From NCBI RefSeq assembly GCF_045689735.1, contig NZ_CP142685.1:1364001-1428000 (forward strand): a stretch of 64,000 nucleotides of DNA. Reading direction: 5' to 3'. The stretch's first letter is position 1. Every line of letters starts with the position of its first letter. Below the pieces are notes generated by a model, which saw nothing but the letters and a program-made list of their open reading frames with translations, was not told the DNA's origin and did not search any database. The position numbers and the translations under genes are program-made. This document shows positions 44,825 through 53,199 of the stretch, piece after piece. Source of the stretch: Halothiobacillus sp045689735 (lineage in GTDB: Bacteria; Pseudomonadota; Gammaproteobacteria; Halothiobacillales; Halothiobacillaceae).

Positions 44825-47800
44825 ATGCAGATTTTCTTCGGCAATGCTGCCTTTTCCGCTTTCCGACTGGCCAAAAAACACGCAGCCGTCCGTGAGATCG
44901 CGCCGTCGGTCACGCTGCAAGCCGCGCGGTTCGTCCATCTGGTGCAATTGCAACCTGGGGCAACGCTGGACGAAGCGCACACCCACCGGCTGCACACCCT
45001 GTTCGATTATGGCGCCGAGCAACCCGACTGGCCGGATGCGGCCGTTAGCCTGATCGTCACGCCGCGCGTCGGCACGCGATCCCCCTGGTCGAGCAAGGCC
45101 AGCGACATCGTGGCTCTATGCGGCATCGACGCGGTCGCCCGGGTCGAGCGCGGGATTGAATACGCACTGACTGGGCTCGATCCGCTCGATCAGGCGGGGC
45201 TCGATGCCATCGCCGCCGTTCTGCACGACCGCATGACAGAGTCCGTATTCAAAAGCTGGGGCAAGGCTGAGGCGCTCTTCACCACGGCGGAACCGGCACC
45301 GCTCAATCGGGTGCCCGTATTGACCGAGGGGGAGGCTGCGCTGCATCAGGCCAATAAAAGCCTGGGACTGGCGCTTTCGGCCGACGAAATCGAGTACCTG
45401 CACGCTGCCTTCGTCGAACTCAAGCGGGATCCCACCGATGTCGAGTTGATGATGTTCGCCCAGGCAAACTCGGAACATTGCCGGCACAAGATTTTCAACG
45501 CCCGCTGGACGATCGATGGCGAAGACCACGACCTGTCCCTGTTTGCGATGATTCGCAACACCCACCGGCTGCATCCGGCCGGCGTGCTGAGTGCCTACAA
45601 AGACAACGCAGCGGTGATTGAAGGCTGGCCGGGCACCCGGTTTGCCGTCAATCCGCAGACGCAAATTTACGAGTCTTGTGATGAGCCAATCCATTTTTTA
45701 GCCAAGGTGGAAACCCACAACCATCCCACCGCCATTTCGCCCGATCCGGGGGCGGCGACCGGCTCCGGCGGCGAAATCCGTGATGAAGGCGCCACGGGAC
45801 GGGGCGGCAAACCGAAAGCCGGCTTGACCGGGTTTTCCGTATCCAATCTGCGCATTCCCGGCCATGAGCAGCCCTGGGAACAGGACGGCGTCGGCAAGCC
45901 GACGCGCATCGTGACGGCGCTGGACATCATGCGCGATGGTCCTTTGGGCGCGGCAGCCTTCAACAATGAATTTGGCCGCCCCGCACTTTGCGGCTATTTC
46001 CGCACCCTGGAACTGGCCGCCAGCCTGCCCGATGGCGCGCGCGATACCGTTCGGGGTTATCACAAGCCCATCATGATCGCGGGCGGCATCGGTGCCATGC
46101 GCCCCGGACTGGTGAACAAGAACGCGATTGAGCCTGGGCATGCGCTGATCGTCCTCGGTGGACCGGCCATGCAGATTGGTTTGGGCGGGGGCGCCGCCTC
46201 TTCCCAAACCAGCGGCAGCAGCTCGGCGGAACTCGATTTCGCCTCGGTGCAACGGGCAAACCCGGAAATGCAGCGACGGGCACAGGAGGTAATCGACCGC
46301 TGCATCGCGCTGGGGGACGACAATCCGATTGTTTCCATTCACGATGTCGGCGCCGGTGGCCTTTCCAATGCGCTACCCGAACTGGTGCACGATGCGGGGC
46401 TCGGCGCCGTGTTCAACCTGCGGGCGATTCCGAATGACGAACCGAGCATGTCGCCGCTCGCCATCTGGTGCAACGAATCGCAGGAGCGGTATGTGCTCGC
46501 CGTCGCGCAGGAAGGGCTCGACCGGTTTGCCGCGCTCTGCGCGCGGGAACGCGCGCCGTTCGCGATCGTCGGCACGGCTCAGGCGGAGCAGACCCTCACC
46601 GTTCAGGACCCGCATTTCGACAATGCCCCCGTCGCCCTGCCGATGCACACCCTGTTCGGCCATCCGCCGAAGATGCATCGGAACGCCACGCGCCACACCC
46701 CGCATTACGCCCCGTTCACAACGCAGGGCATCGCGCTGGAAGAGGCATTGCATCGGGTATTGAACCTGCCGACGGTTGCCAGCAAAAGTTTTCTGATCAC
46801 CATCGGGGATCGCAGCGTCGGCGGGCTGGTCAGCCGCGATCAGATGGTCGGCCCCTGGCAGGTGCCCGTGGCCGATTGCGCCGTCACGGCCACCGATTTC
46901 TTCCATCACACGGGCGAGGCGATGGCCATGGGCGAACGCAGCCCGGTCGCGATCCTCGATGCGCCCGCCTCTGCCCGGCTGGCGATTGCCGAGGTGTTGA
47001 CCAACCTCGCCGCTGCGCCGATCCAGAACACCGGCGCCATCAAACTTTCTGCCAACTGGATGGCGGCCTGCGGCCATCCCGGAGAAGATGCGGCGCTGTT
47101 CGATACGGTGCGCGCGGTGGGTCTGGAATTCTGCCCGGCGCTCGATATCGCCATTCCGGTGGGCAAAGATTCGCTCTCGATGAAAACCCGCTGGCTCGAA
47201 GACGCCCAGCCCCGGGAGGTCGTCTCGCCGGTTTCCCTGGTCGTCAGCGGCTTTGCGCCGGTCAGCGATATTCGCCGCGTCGTCACGCCAGAATTGAAGC
47301 TCGACCGTGATTCCCGGCTGATTCTGGTCGATCTTGGCTTCGGCAAGCACCGGCTGGGGGGCTCTGCCCTGGCACAGGTGTACAACGAAGTCGGTCAGGT
47401 GCCGCCGGATGTCGCCGCCGCGCCGGTCAAGGCGCTGTTCAACACTGTGCAGCAGATCAACGCCCTCGGCCAACTGCTGGCCTACCATGACCGCAGTGAC
47501 GGCGGGCTCATCACCACCGTGCTGGAAATGGCCTTTGCCGCGCGCTGCGGGCTTGCGCTGGATGTGACGCCACTCGGCGGGGATGTGCTTGCCAGTCTGT
47601 TCTGCGAAGAAATCGGCGCCGTGCTGCAGGTGCCAAGTGAAGCCGTCGATTCGGTGCTTAGCCTGTTTGACGCTGCGGGGCTCTCCGCCGCCGTGCATGT
47701 CATCGGGCGCCCGGTGCCGGGGGATTCGATCGAGATCCAATGGCAAGGCAGCAGGCAATTGTCCGCCAGCCGCCGCGCGCTGCATCGCGAATGGTCGCGC

Positions 47801-48745
47801 ACCAGCCACCAGATGGCGCGGCTGCGGGATAACCCCGACTGCGCCGATCAGGAATTTGCCCTGCTCGATGACGAACAAAACCCCGGCTTGGGTGCCACGC
47901 GGGTGCCGTTCGCCGTGGATGAGCGGATCGCCGCCCCCTTGATCAACACGGGCGTGCGCCCCAAAGTCGCCATCCTGCGCGAGCAGGGCGTGAATGGCGA
48001 GGTGGAAATGGCGGCAGCGTTTACGGTCGCGGGCTTTACCGCCGTCGATGTCCACATGAGTGATTTGATCCATGGCCGCATCTCGCTGAACGATATGCAG
48101 GGACTGGTCGCCTGCGGGGGCTTTTCCTACGGCGATGTGCTGGGCGCAGGCGCGGGCTGGGCGCATGCCATCCGTTACAACCCCAAAGCCTCGGAAGCCA
48201 TGCGCGCCTTTTTTGATCGGCCAGAAACCTTCACGCTCGGCGTGTGCAATGGCTGCCAGATGCTCTCGCAACTGCATGATTTCATTCCCGGCGCAGCGGA
48301 TTGGCCGCGCTTCGAGCGCAATCAATCGGAGCAATTCGAGGCCCGTTTATCCTTGGTGGAAATCCTGCCCAGCCCCTCGATCCTGTTCACCGGCATGGAA
48401 GGCGCGATTCTGCCGATCACCGTGGCGCACGGGGAAGGCCGGGTGCGCTACCGCAATCCGGCCGATGCCGACACCGCCCTCAACACGCTGCGCTATGTGA
48501 ATGGCCACGGCATTGCCACCGAGCACTATCCCGAGAATCCCAATGGCTCGCTGTGGGGGCAAACCGGATTCTGTTCCGCCGATGGTCGGGTGAATATCCT
48601 GATGCCGCATCCAGAACGGGTCTGGCGCCGCAGTCAGTTCTCCTGGGCACCGGCTTCCTGGTCGGCGGATCCGGCCGATCGCGCACGCAGTGACGCCAGC
48701 CCCTGGCTCCGCCTGTTCGAAAATGCCCGGCGCTTTGTCGGCTGA
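44825..48745 (+). CDS. purL: phosphoribosylformylglycinamidine synthase
   Basis: Converts FGAR, glutamine and ATP to FGAM in purine synthesis. The 1306-aa single-chain form (E. coli 1295) contains an N-terminal PurS-like region (LVQLQPGATLDEAHTHRL), two AIRS-like ATP domains (NSEHCRHKIFNARWTIDG, KVETHNHPTAISPDPGAATGSGGEIRDEGATGRG by position 296-330 or so; the second near VGKDSLSM), and a C-terminal class I glutaminase with catalytic Cys in GVCNGCQMLSQL and HGEGR. The start ATG at 44825 gives MQIFFGNAAFS, as in homologues. Confidence 0.97.
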   Translation: MQIFFGNAAFSAFRLAKKHAAVREIAPSVTLQAARFVHLVQLQPGATLDEAHTHRLHTLFDYGAEQPDWPDAAVSLIVTPRVGTRSPWSSKASDIVALCGIDAVARVERGIEYALTGLDPLDQAGLDAIAAVLHDRMTESVFKSWGKAEALFTTAEPAPLNRVPVLTEGEAALHQANKSLGLALSADEIEYLHAAFVELKRDPTDVELMMFAQANSEHCRHKIFNARWTIDGEDHDLSLFAMIRNTHRLHPAGVLSAYKDNAAVIEGWPGTRFAVNPQTQIYESCDEPIHFLAKVETHNHPTAISPDPGAATGSGGEIRDEGATGRGGKPKAGLTGFSVSNLRIPGHEQPWEQDGVGKPTRIVTALDIMRDGPLGAAAFNNEFGRPALCGYFRTLELAASLPDGARDTVRGYHKPIMIAGGIGAMRPGLVNKNAIEPGHALIVLGGPAMQIGLGGGAASSQTSGSSSAELDFASVQRANPEMQRRAQEVIDRCIALGDDNPIVSIHDVGAGGLSNALPELVHDAGLGAVFNLRAIPNDEPSMSPLAIWCNESQERYVLAVAQEGLDRFAALCARERAPFAIVGTAQAEQTLTVQDPHFDNAPVALPMHTLFGHPPKMHRNATRHTPHYAPFTTQGIALEEALHRVLNLPTVASKSFLITIGDRSVGGLVSRDQMVGPWQVPVADCAVTATDFFHHTGEAMAMGERSPVAILDAPASARLAIAEVLTNLAAAPIQNTGAIKLSANWMAACGHPGEDAALFDTVRAVGLEFCPALDIAIPVGKDSLSMKTRWLEDAQPREVVSPVSLVVSGFAPVSDIRRVVTPELKLDRDSRLILVDLGFGKHRLGGSALAQVYNEVGQVPPDVAAAPVKALFNTVQQINALGQLLAYHDRSDGGLITTVLEMAFAARCGLALDVTPLGGDVLASLFCEEIGAVLQVPSEAVDSVLSLFDAAGLSAAVHVIGRPVPGDSIEIQWQGSRQLSASRRALHREWSRTSHQMARLRDNPDCADQEFALLDDEQNPGLGATRVPFAVDERIAAPLINTGVRPKVAILREQGVNGEVEMAAAFTVAGFTAVDVHMSDLIHGRISLNDMQGLVACGGFSYGDVLGAGAGWAHAIRYNPKASEAMRAFFDRPETFTLGVCNGCQMLSQLHDFIPGAADWPRFERNQSEQFEARLSLVEILPSPSILFTGMEGAILPITVAHGEGRVRYRNPADADTALNTLRYVNGHGIATEHYPENPNGSLWGQTGFCSADGRVNILMPHPERVWRRSQFSWAPASWSADPADRARSDASPWLRLFENARRFVG

Positions 48746-48768
48746 TTTTGCCCCCGGCTGGCCAAACC

Positions 48769-49683
48769 ATGAGCCCCGCCCGCCTGCGTCTGCCCCCACC
48801 CGTCTGGGTGCTGATGTTCGGCTCAACCTGTTGGGGGTTGACCTGGATCTGGCTCAAGCACATCGAAACCTTGGGGGTCGGGCCGGTGCTGCTCTCGACC
48901 ATCGCCTATGGTGCGCAGTTCCTGCTCTGCCTACCCTGGGTCTGGCCGCAGTTCCGCCGTTGGCGTCATCGCCCGGATGAGCGCCCGATCGCCCTGCACT
49001 GGTTGCTGCTATTGGCACTGCTGAGTGGCGTTTCGGGTATCGGCTTTACGGTGGCCATGGTTTATGGCGATGTGATCCGCTCGATCCTGCTGTTCTTTTT
49101 GCTGCCTGCCTGGGGCGTGCTGATGGGGCATGTGTTTCTACGCGAGGCGCTCAGCCTGCAACGCATCGTGACGCTGACGCTGGCTCTGATCGGCGCGTTT
49201 ACCCTGCTCGCGCCCGATTTGACCCTGGGGTTCAAACCGGCGGATCTCGCCGCACTCGGCGCGGGCCTGGCCTTGGCGGCGGCCAATGTGCTGTTCCGTT
49301 ACCTGCAGAATGAACCGATGGTCGTCAAACTCTCGGTCATGCAGCTTGGTGGCGCCGTGTTTGGCCTGCTCATCTGGCTATTGCTCCCCGAATCGCTGGA
49401 TCGCCTCACCCTCAATGGTCTGGCACAAAGCGCGTTATACGGCGTCACCCTGCTGCTGGCCGCGATGATCGCAACGCAGTATGCCGTCGAGCGCCTGCCC
49501 GCCGGGCGATCCTCGGTGTTGATGACGCTGGAGCTGGTGGTAGCCAGTGGCACGGCGCTCTGGATTGGTCATGAACACCCCAGCCTCTGGGTCTGGCTGG
49601 GCGGCGGGCTGATCGTGGCCGCTGCGCTGATCGAAGCCAATACCCATTCGATTGGCGCAGCGCCCGGCGATGGCCATGCGTAA
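48769..49683 (+). CDS. EamA/DMT family transporter
   Basis: A 304-aa inner-membrane protein with about ten hydrophobic helices in two EamA repeats (the first starts WVLMFGSTCWGLTWIWLKHI, the second around LAALGAGLALAAANVLFRYL). Substrates of the family are metabolites or drugs and cannot be assigned. The ATG at 48769 is preferred to a TTG seven codons earlier. It follows purL by 23 bp and precedes rep by 17 bp. Confidence 0.88.
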   Translation: MSPARLRLPPPVWVLMFGSTCWGLTWIWLKHIETLGVGPVLLSTIAYGAQFLLCLPWVWPQFRRWRHRPDERPIALHWLLLLALLSGVSGIGFTVAMVYGDVIRSILLFFLLPAWGVLMGHVFLREALSLQRIVTLTLALIGAFTLLAPDLTLGFKPADLAALGAGLALAAANVLFRYLQNEPMVVKLSVMQLGGAVFGLLIWLLLPESLDRLTLNGLAQSALYGVTLLLAAMIATQYAVERLPAGRSSVLMTLELVVASGTALWIGHEHPSLWVWLGGGLIVAAALIEANTHSIGAAPGDGHA

Positions 49684-49700
49684 ACGCGAACCACGCCACG

Positions 49701-51707
49701 ATGAATGCTGATCTCAACGCGCCGCAACGCGCCGCCGTACGCCATACCCAGGGCCCGCTGCTGGTGCTGGCCGGTGCCGGTTCTGGCAAAACCCGCGTCA
49801 TCACGGAAAAAATCGTGCATTTGATCGAACGGAGCGGCGTAGCCGCGCGGAACATCTATGCAGTGACCTTCACCAACAAAGCCGCGCGGGAAATGAATAC
49901 CCGCATTGCCAACCGTTTGCCTGCCGAACGCCGGCGCGGGCTGAACATTTCCACCTTTCACACCCTGGGTCTCAACCTGATCCGCAAAGAGTATGCGGCG
50001 CTGGGCTTGCGCCCCGGGTTTACGGTGATGGATGCCGACGACAGCCTAACCCTCATCAAAAACCTGCTGCTGCAAAGCGAATTCAAGGATGTGCTCGAAC
50101 CCAAGGCGCTGCAATGGCAGATTTCGCTCTGGAAAAATGAGCTCCTCCGCCCGGAAGCTCTGGCGACCCATGCCGATGAGGAGATTCGCGCCCAAGCTGC
50201 GTTGTTCGCGCAGTATCAGCAACAGCTCGCCGCCTGCAATGCGCTGGATTTCGATGATTTGATCGGGCGGCCAGTGGCTTTGCTGCAAAACGATGCGGCC
50301 GTGCGTGAACGCTGGCAAGCGCGGGTGCGGTATTTGCTGGTCGATGAATACCAGGATACCAACACCACCCAGTACGAACTGGTCCGGCTGCTGGTGGGCA
50401 AGCTCGGCGCGTTCACCGCCGTGGGCGACGACCATCAATCCATTTATGCCTGGCGCGGTGCCCGGCCGGAAAATTTGCAGCGCCTGGCCTCCGATTTCCC
50501 GAACCTGAGCCAGATCAAGCTCGAACAAAACTACCGCTCGGTCAACAGCATCCTCGATGCCGCCAATCATCTGATCGCCAAAGACACGACCACCCACGCC
50601 AAGCGGCTATGGAGCGCGGTTGGCCCCGGCGAGCCGCATCGGGTCATCGTCTGCGCCCATGCCGAAGAAGAAGCGGAGCGGATCGCCACGGAGATTCTGC
50701 ATCACCACTTCCGTCATCAAACCGACTACCGCCATTTCGCGGTGCTGTTCCGGGGAAATCATCAAGCGCGGCTCGTCGAACAGGCTCTGCGCAAACTGAA
50801 CATTCCCTACACCCTGACCGGAGGACAATCGTTTTTCGATCGGGCGGAAATCAAAGATGCGATGGCCTACCTCAAGCTCCTGGTCAATCCGCAGGACGAT
50901 GCCGCGTTCCTGCGCGTCATCAACACCCCACGGCGGGAAATCGGCTCGGCCACGCTGGAAAAACTCGGCCAACAGGCGCAGGAATGGCGCAGCAGTCTGT
51001 TCGCGGCGGCCACATCGGTTGGCATCGCCAGTCGGCTGGATGCCCGCGCCCACGAACGGCTGACGCGCTTTACCGACTGGCTCAATGACATTCGCCAGCG
51101 CCCCGGCGACGCACTGGCCACGGTGCGGCAACTCTTTACCGAAATCGACTATGCGGGCTACCTGCGCACCCAGGAAACCAGCCTCAAGGCGGCGGAGCGG
51201 CGCTGGCAAAATGTGGAGGAATGGCTGGAATGGCTGGAAAAAATCAGCCGGGAACACGAGGACGGCAGCATGGATCTGCCCGCCCTGGCGCAGCGCATGA
51301 CCTTGCTCGGTATTCTCGATCAGCAGACCCGCGAGCAGGATAGCAATGCGGTGGCGCTACTCACCCTGCACGCAGCCAAGGGGCTGGAGTTCAACCATGT
51401 GTATCTCGCGGGCATGGAGGAAGACACCCTGCCCCATCGGGATTGTCAGGACGAGGAACGGCTGGCGGAAGAACGGCGCCTGTGTTTCGTCGGCATCACC
51501 CGCGCCCGCCTGAGCCTGACTTTTACCCTGTGCAAGCGACGGCGACGCTACGGCGAATGGCGCGACATCACGCCCAGCCGTTTTTTGGACGACATCCCGG
51601 AGTCCCTGCTGCACTGGCAGGGCGTGGGCATCACACAGACCCAGGCCGCCAGCGAGACGCAGGCCAAGGCGCATCTCGCGGGCATCTTGGCAATGCTCAA
51701 GTCCTGA
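49701..51707 (+). CDS. rep: ATP-dependent DNA helicase Rep
   Basis: A superfamily 1A 3'-5' helicase of 668 aa (E. coli Rep 673) that clears replication forks. Motif I is LAGAGSGKTRVITEKI, motif II LLVDEYQDTN, motif III VGDDHQSIYAWRGARPEN, motif IV region LEQNYRS, and motif VI FVGITRARLSLT. The C-terminus is short, without the tail that marks UvrD. The start ATG gives MNADLNAPQRAAV, the family N-terminus. Confidence 0.95.
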   Translation: MNADLNAPQRAAVRHTQGPLLVLAGAGSGKTRVITEKIVHLIERSGVAARNIYAVTFTNKAAREMNTRIANRLPAERRRGLNISTFHTLGLNLIRKEYAALGLRPGFTVMDADDSLTLIKNLLLQSEFKDVLEPKALQWQISLWKNELLRPEALATHADEEIRAQAALFAQYQQQLAACNALDFDDLIGRPVALLQNDAAVRERWQARVRYLLVDEYQDTNTTQYELVRLLVGKLGAFTAVGDDHQSIYAWRGARPENLQRLASDFPNLSQIKLEQNYRSVNSILDAANHLIAKDTTTHAKRLWSAVGPGEPHRVIVCAHAEEEAERIATEILHHHFRHQTDYRHFAVLFRGNHQARLVEQALRKLNIPYTLTGGQSFFDRAEIKDAMAYLKLLVNPQDDAAFLRVINTPRREIGSATLEKLGQQAQEWRSSLFAAATSVGIASRLDARAHERLTRFTDWLNDIRQRPGDALATVRQLFTEIDYAGYLRTQETSLKAAERRWQNVEEWLEWLEKISREHEDGSMDLPALAQRMTLLGILDQQTREQDSNAVALLTLHAAKGLEFNHVYLAGMEEDTLPHRDCQDEERLAEERRLCFVGITRARLSLTFTLCKRRRRYGEWRDITPSRFLDDIPESLLHWQGVGITQTQAASETQAKAHLAGILAMLKS

Positions 51708-51722
51708 TCCCGCAGGCGGGAT
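51707..51722 (+). terminator. hairpin directly after rep
   Basis: ATCCCGC (51707-51713) pairs with GCGGGAT (51716-51722). The loop is only two bases and no U tract follows, so it is a weak candidate. Confidence 0.35.
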
Positions 51723-51751
51723 TGATTCCGCGTTTACTTAGCCGGATGTTT

Positions 51752-51781
51752 GTTGAAAAGCGTTTTTCAACGGCCTGTTAG
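51752..51781 (+). repeat. hairpin plus CCTGTTAG tail at the end of the epimerase gene
   Basis: GTTGAAAA (51752-51759) pairs with TTTTCAAC (51764-51771), followed by GGCCTGTTAG. The layout and tail match the copy at 1383-1421. The epimerase stop codon (TAA on the minus strand, 51780-51778) lies within the tail. Confidence 0.5.
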
Positions 51782-52785
51782 ACGCGGTAATACGCGCGAT
51801 ACCAGTCGATGAACCGCGCCACACCGACTTCGACCGGGGTACTCGGGCGGTAATCGACATCCCGCACCAGATCACTCACCTCGGCGAAAGTATCGGGCAC
51901 ATCCCCGGGCTGCAACGGCAGCAAATTGAGTTGCGCCTTCTTGCCCAGCGCCTCTTCGATACATTCGATGTACCGCAGCAATTCCACGGGCTGGCTGTTG
52001 CCGATGTTATACACCCGCCAGGGCGCGCGCGACGAACCCGGATCAGGTGCCAGCGCGTCCCAGGCCGGGTTGCCCTCGGCGGGGTGATCCAGCGTGCGGA
52101 TCACCCCTTCGACGATATCGTCGATATAAGTGAAATCCCGCCGGTGCCGACCGTAATTGAACACATCGATCGGCTCACCCGCCAGAATATTCCGGGTGAA
52201 CTTGAACAGCGCCATATCGGGTCGCCCCCAGGGGCCATAGACGGTAAAGAACCGCAGCCCCGTCGTCGGCAGCGCAAACAACGACGAATAGGTATGCGCC
52301 ATCAATTCATTGGCTTTTTTGGTCGCGGCATACAGCGACAACGGATGATCCACATTGTCATGCACGGAAAAGGGCAGCCGGCCATTCGCGCCATACACAC
52401 TGCTGGACGAGGCATACACCAGATGCTGAATCTGGTGATGCCGGCACCCTTCCAGAATATTCACAAAGCCGACCAAATTGCTGTCGACATAAGCATGGGG
52501 ATTTTCCAGCGAATAGCGCACACCGGCCTGCGCGGCGAGATGCACCACGCGGTCGATCCGCTGTTCATCGAACAACGCGCGGATCAACGCCCGGTCGGCC
52601 AAATCCCCGTGCACAAACGAAAATCCCGGCAGATCCTGCAGCGCCGCAAGGCGTGCCTGCTTCAAACGGACATCGTAATAATCGTTGAGATTATCCAGCC
52701 CGATCACCGTGTCGCCGCGCGCCAACAGCACCCGCGACACCGACGAGCCGATAAATCCGGCCGCGCCCGTCACCAAAATCCGCAT
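51778..52785 (-). CDS. NAD-dependent epimerase, probably UDP-glucuronate 4-epimerase
   Basis: A 335-aa extended short-chain dehydrogenase. The NAD-binding loop is VTGAAGFIGSSV, followed by GLDNLNDYYDVRLKQARL, which is characteristic of bacterial UDP-glucuronate epimerases; ASSSSVYG carries the Ser and YAATKK the catalytic Tyr and Lys. TVYGPWGRPDMALFKFT and NYGRHRRDFTYIDDIVEG complete the family pattern. It would provide UDP-galacturonate for surface polysaccharide. It stands alone here, without glycosyltransferases. Confidence 0.9.
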   Translation of the reverse strand: MRILVTGAAGFIGSSVSRVLLARGDTVIGLDNLNDYYDVRLKQARLAALQDLPGFSFVHGDLADRALIRALFDEQRIDRVVHLAAQAGVRYSLENPHAYVDSNLVGFVNILEGCRHHQIQHLVYASSSSVYGANGRLPFSVHDNVDHPLSLYAATKKANELMAHTYSSLFALPTTGLRFFTVYGPWGRPDMALFKFTRNILAGEPIDVFNYGRHRRDFTYIDDIVEGVIRTLDHPAEGNPAWDALAPDPGSSRAPWRVYNIGNSQPVELLRYIECIEEALGKKAQLNLLPLQPGDVPDTFAEVSDLVRDVDYRPSTPVEVGVARFIDWYRAYYRV

Positions 52786-53015
52786 TGCCCGATTCCTTCG
52801 CCTGAAATTCCAGCGCCATGAAAGATCGAGCCATTGTAGCGAACGCCCCGACGGGATGGCTTAAACCGGCGACGCGCGGACGCAGAATTTTTTTTGCACC
52901 ACATTTTGTCTTGCCTGGCCGCGGGTTCAGCGGAAAAGTCGCGCGCCCTCCCGAACCCCGCCAAGCCCTATCCCTGATTGGGTTTACTTGTCCCCGGTCG
53001 GTTCTTATGCCCATT

Positions 53016-53024
53016 TTATCCACA
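53016..53024 (+). promoter_or_regulatory. consensus DnaA box upstream of nrdA
   Basis: TTATCCACA, identical to the high-affinity DnaA box. It lies 38 bp before the first NrdR box. In E. coli the nrdAB promoter is also DnaA-regulated, so this site is plausibly functional; a single 9-mer can occur by chance. Confidence 0.6.
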
Positions 53025-53053
53025 GGATGCACACAAAATCAGAACCCGCTAAA

Positions 53054-53101
53054 ACACTATATGTAGTGTTATTTTTGACAAAAATGCACAGCTTTTAGTG
53101 G
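53054..53101 (+). promoter_or_regulatory. tandem NrdR boxes
   Basis: Box 1 ACACTATATGTAGTGT (53054-53069) is a near-perfect NrdR palindrome. Box 2 GCACAGCTTTTAGTGG (53086-53101) is a degenerate copy retaining CAC...AGTG. Start-to-start spacing is 32 bp, three helical turns, as in known NrdR pairs. A TTGACA at 53075-53080 lies between them, so bound NrdR should block the promoter. Confidence 0.82.
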
Positions 53102-53199
53102 ATTCATCGAGTTGACATTGCCCGATCCTTGTCCAAAAATCCCAGGGCATCTACGCCGCCAATCACGACACGCCACCAATCACGAAAAGGAAAGCCAGC

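Larger units (their letters stand above)
52786..53199. other. 414-bp divergent control region of the epimerase and nrdAB
   Basis: No gene is seen. The right half is A+T-rich and contains the DnaA box (53016-53024), two NrdR boxes (53054-53101) and TTGACA hexamers at 53075 and 53114. The left half is G+C-rich and featureless apart from the epimerase start region. Confidence 0.6.

Noticed and set aside
46373..48334. Open frame of 653 codons antisense to purL
   Set aside because: Mirror of the purL reading frame with an unnatural, H/R/G-rich composition and no recognisable domain.
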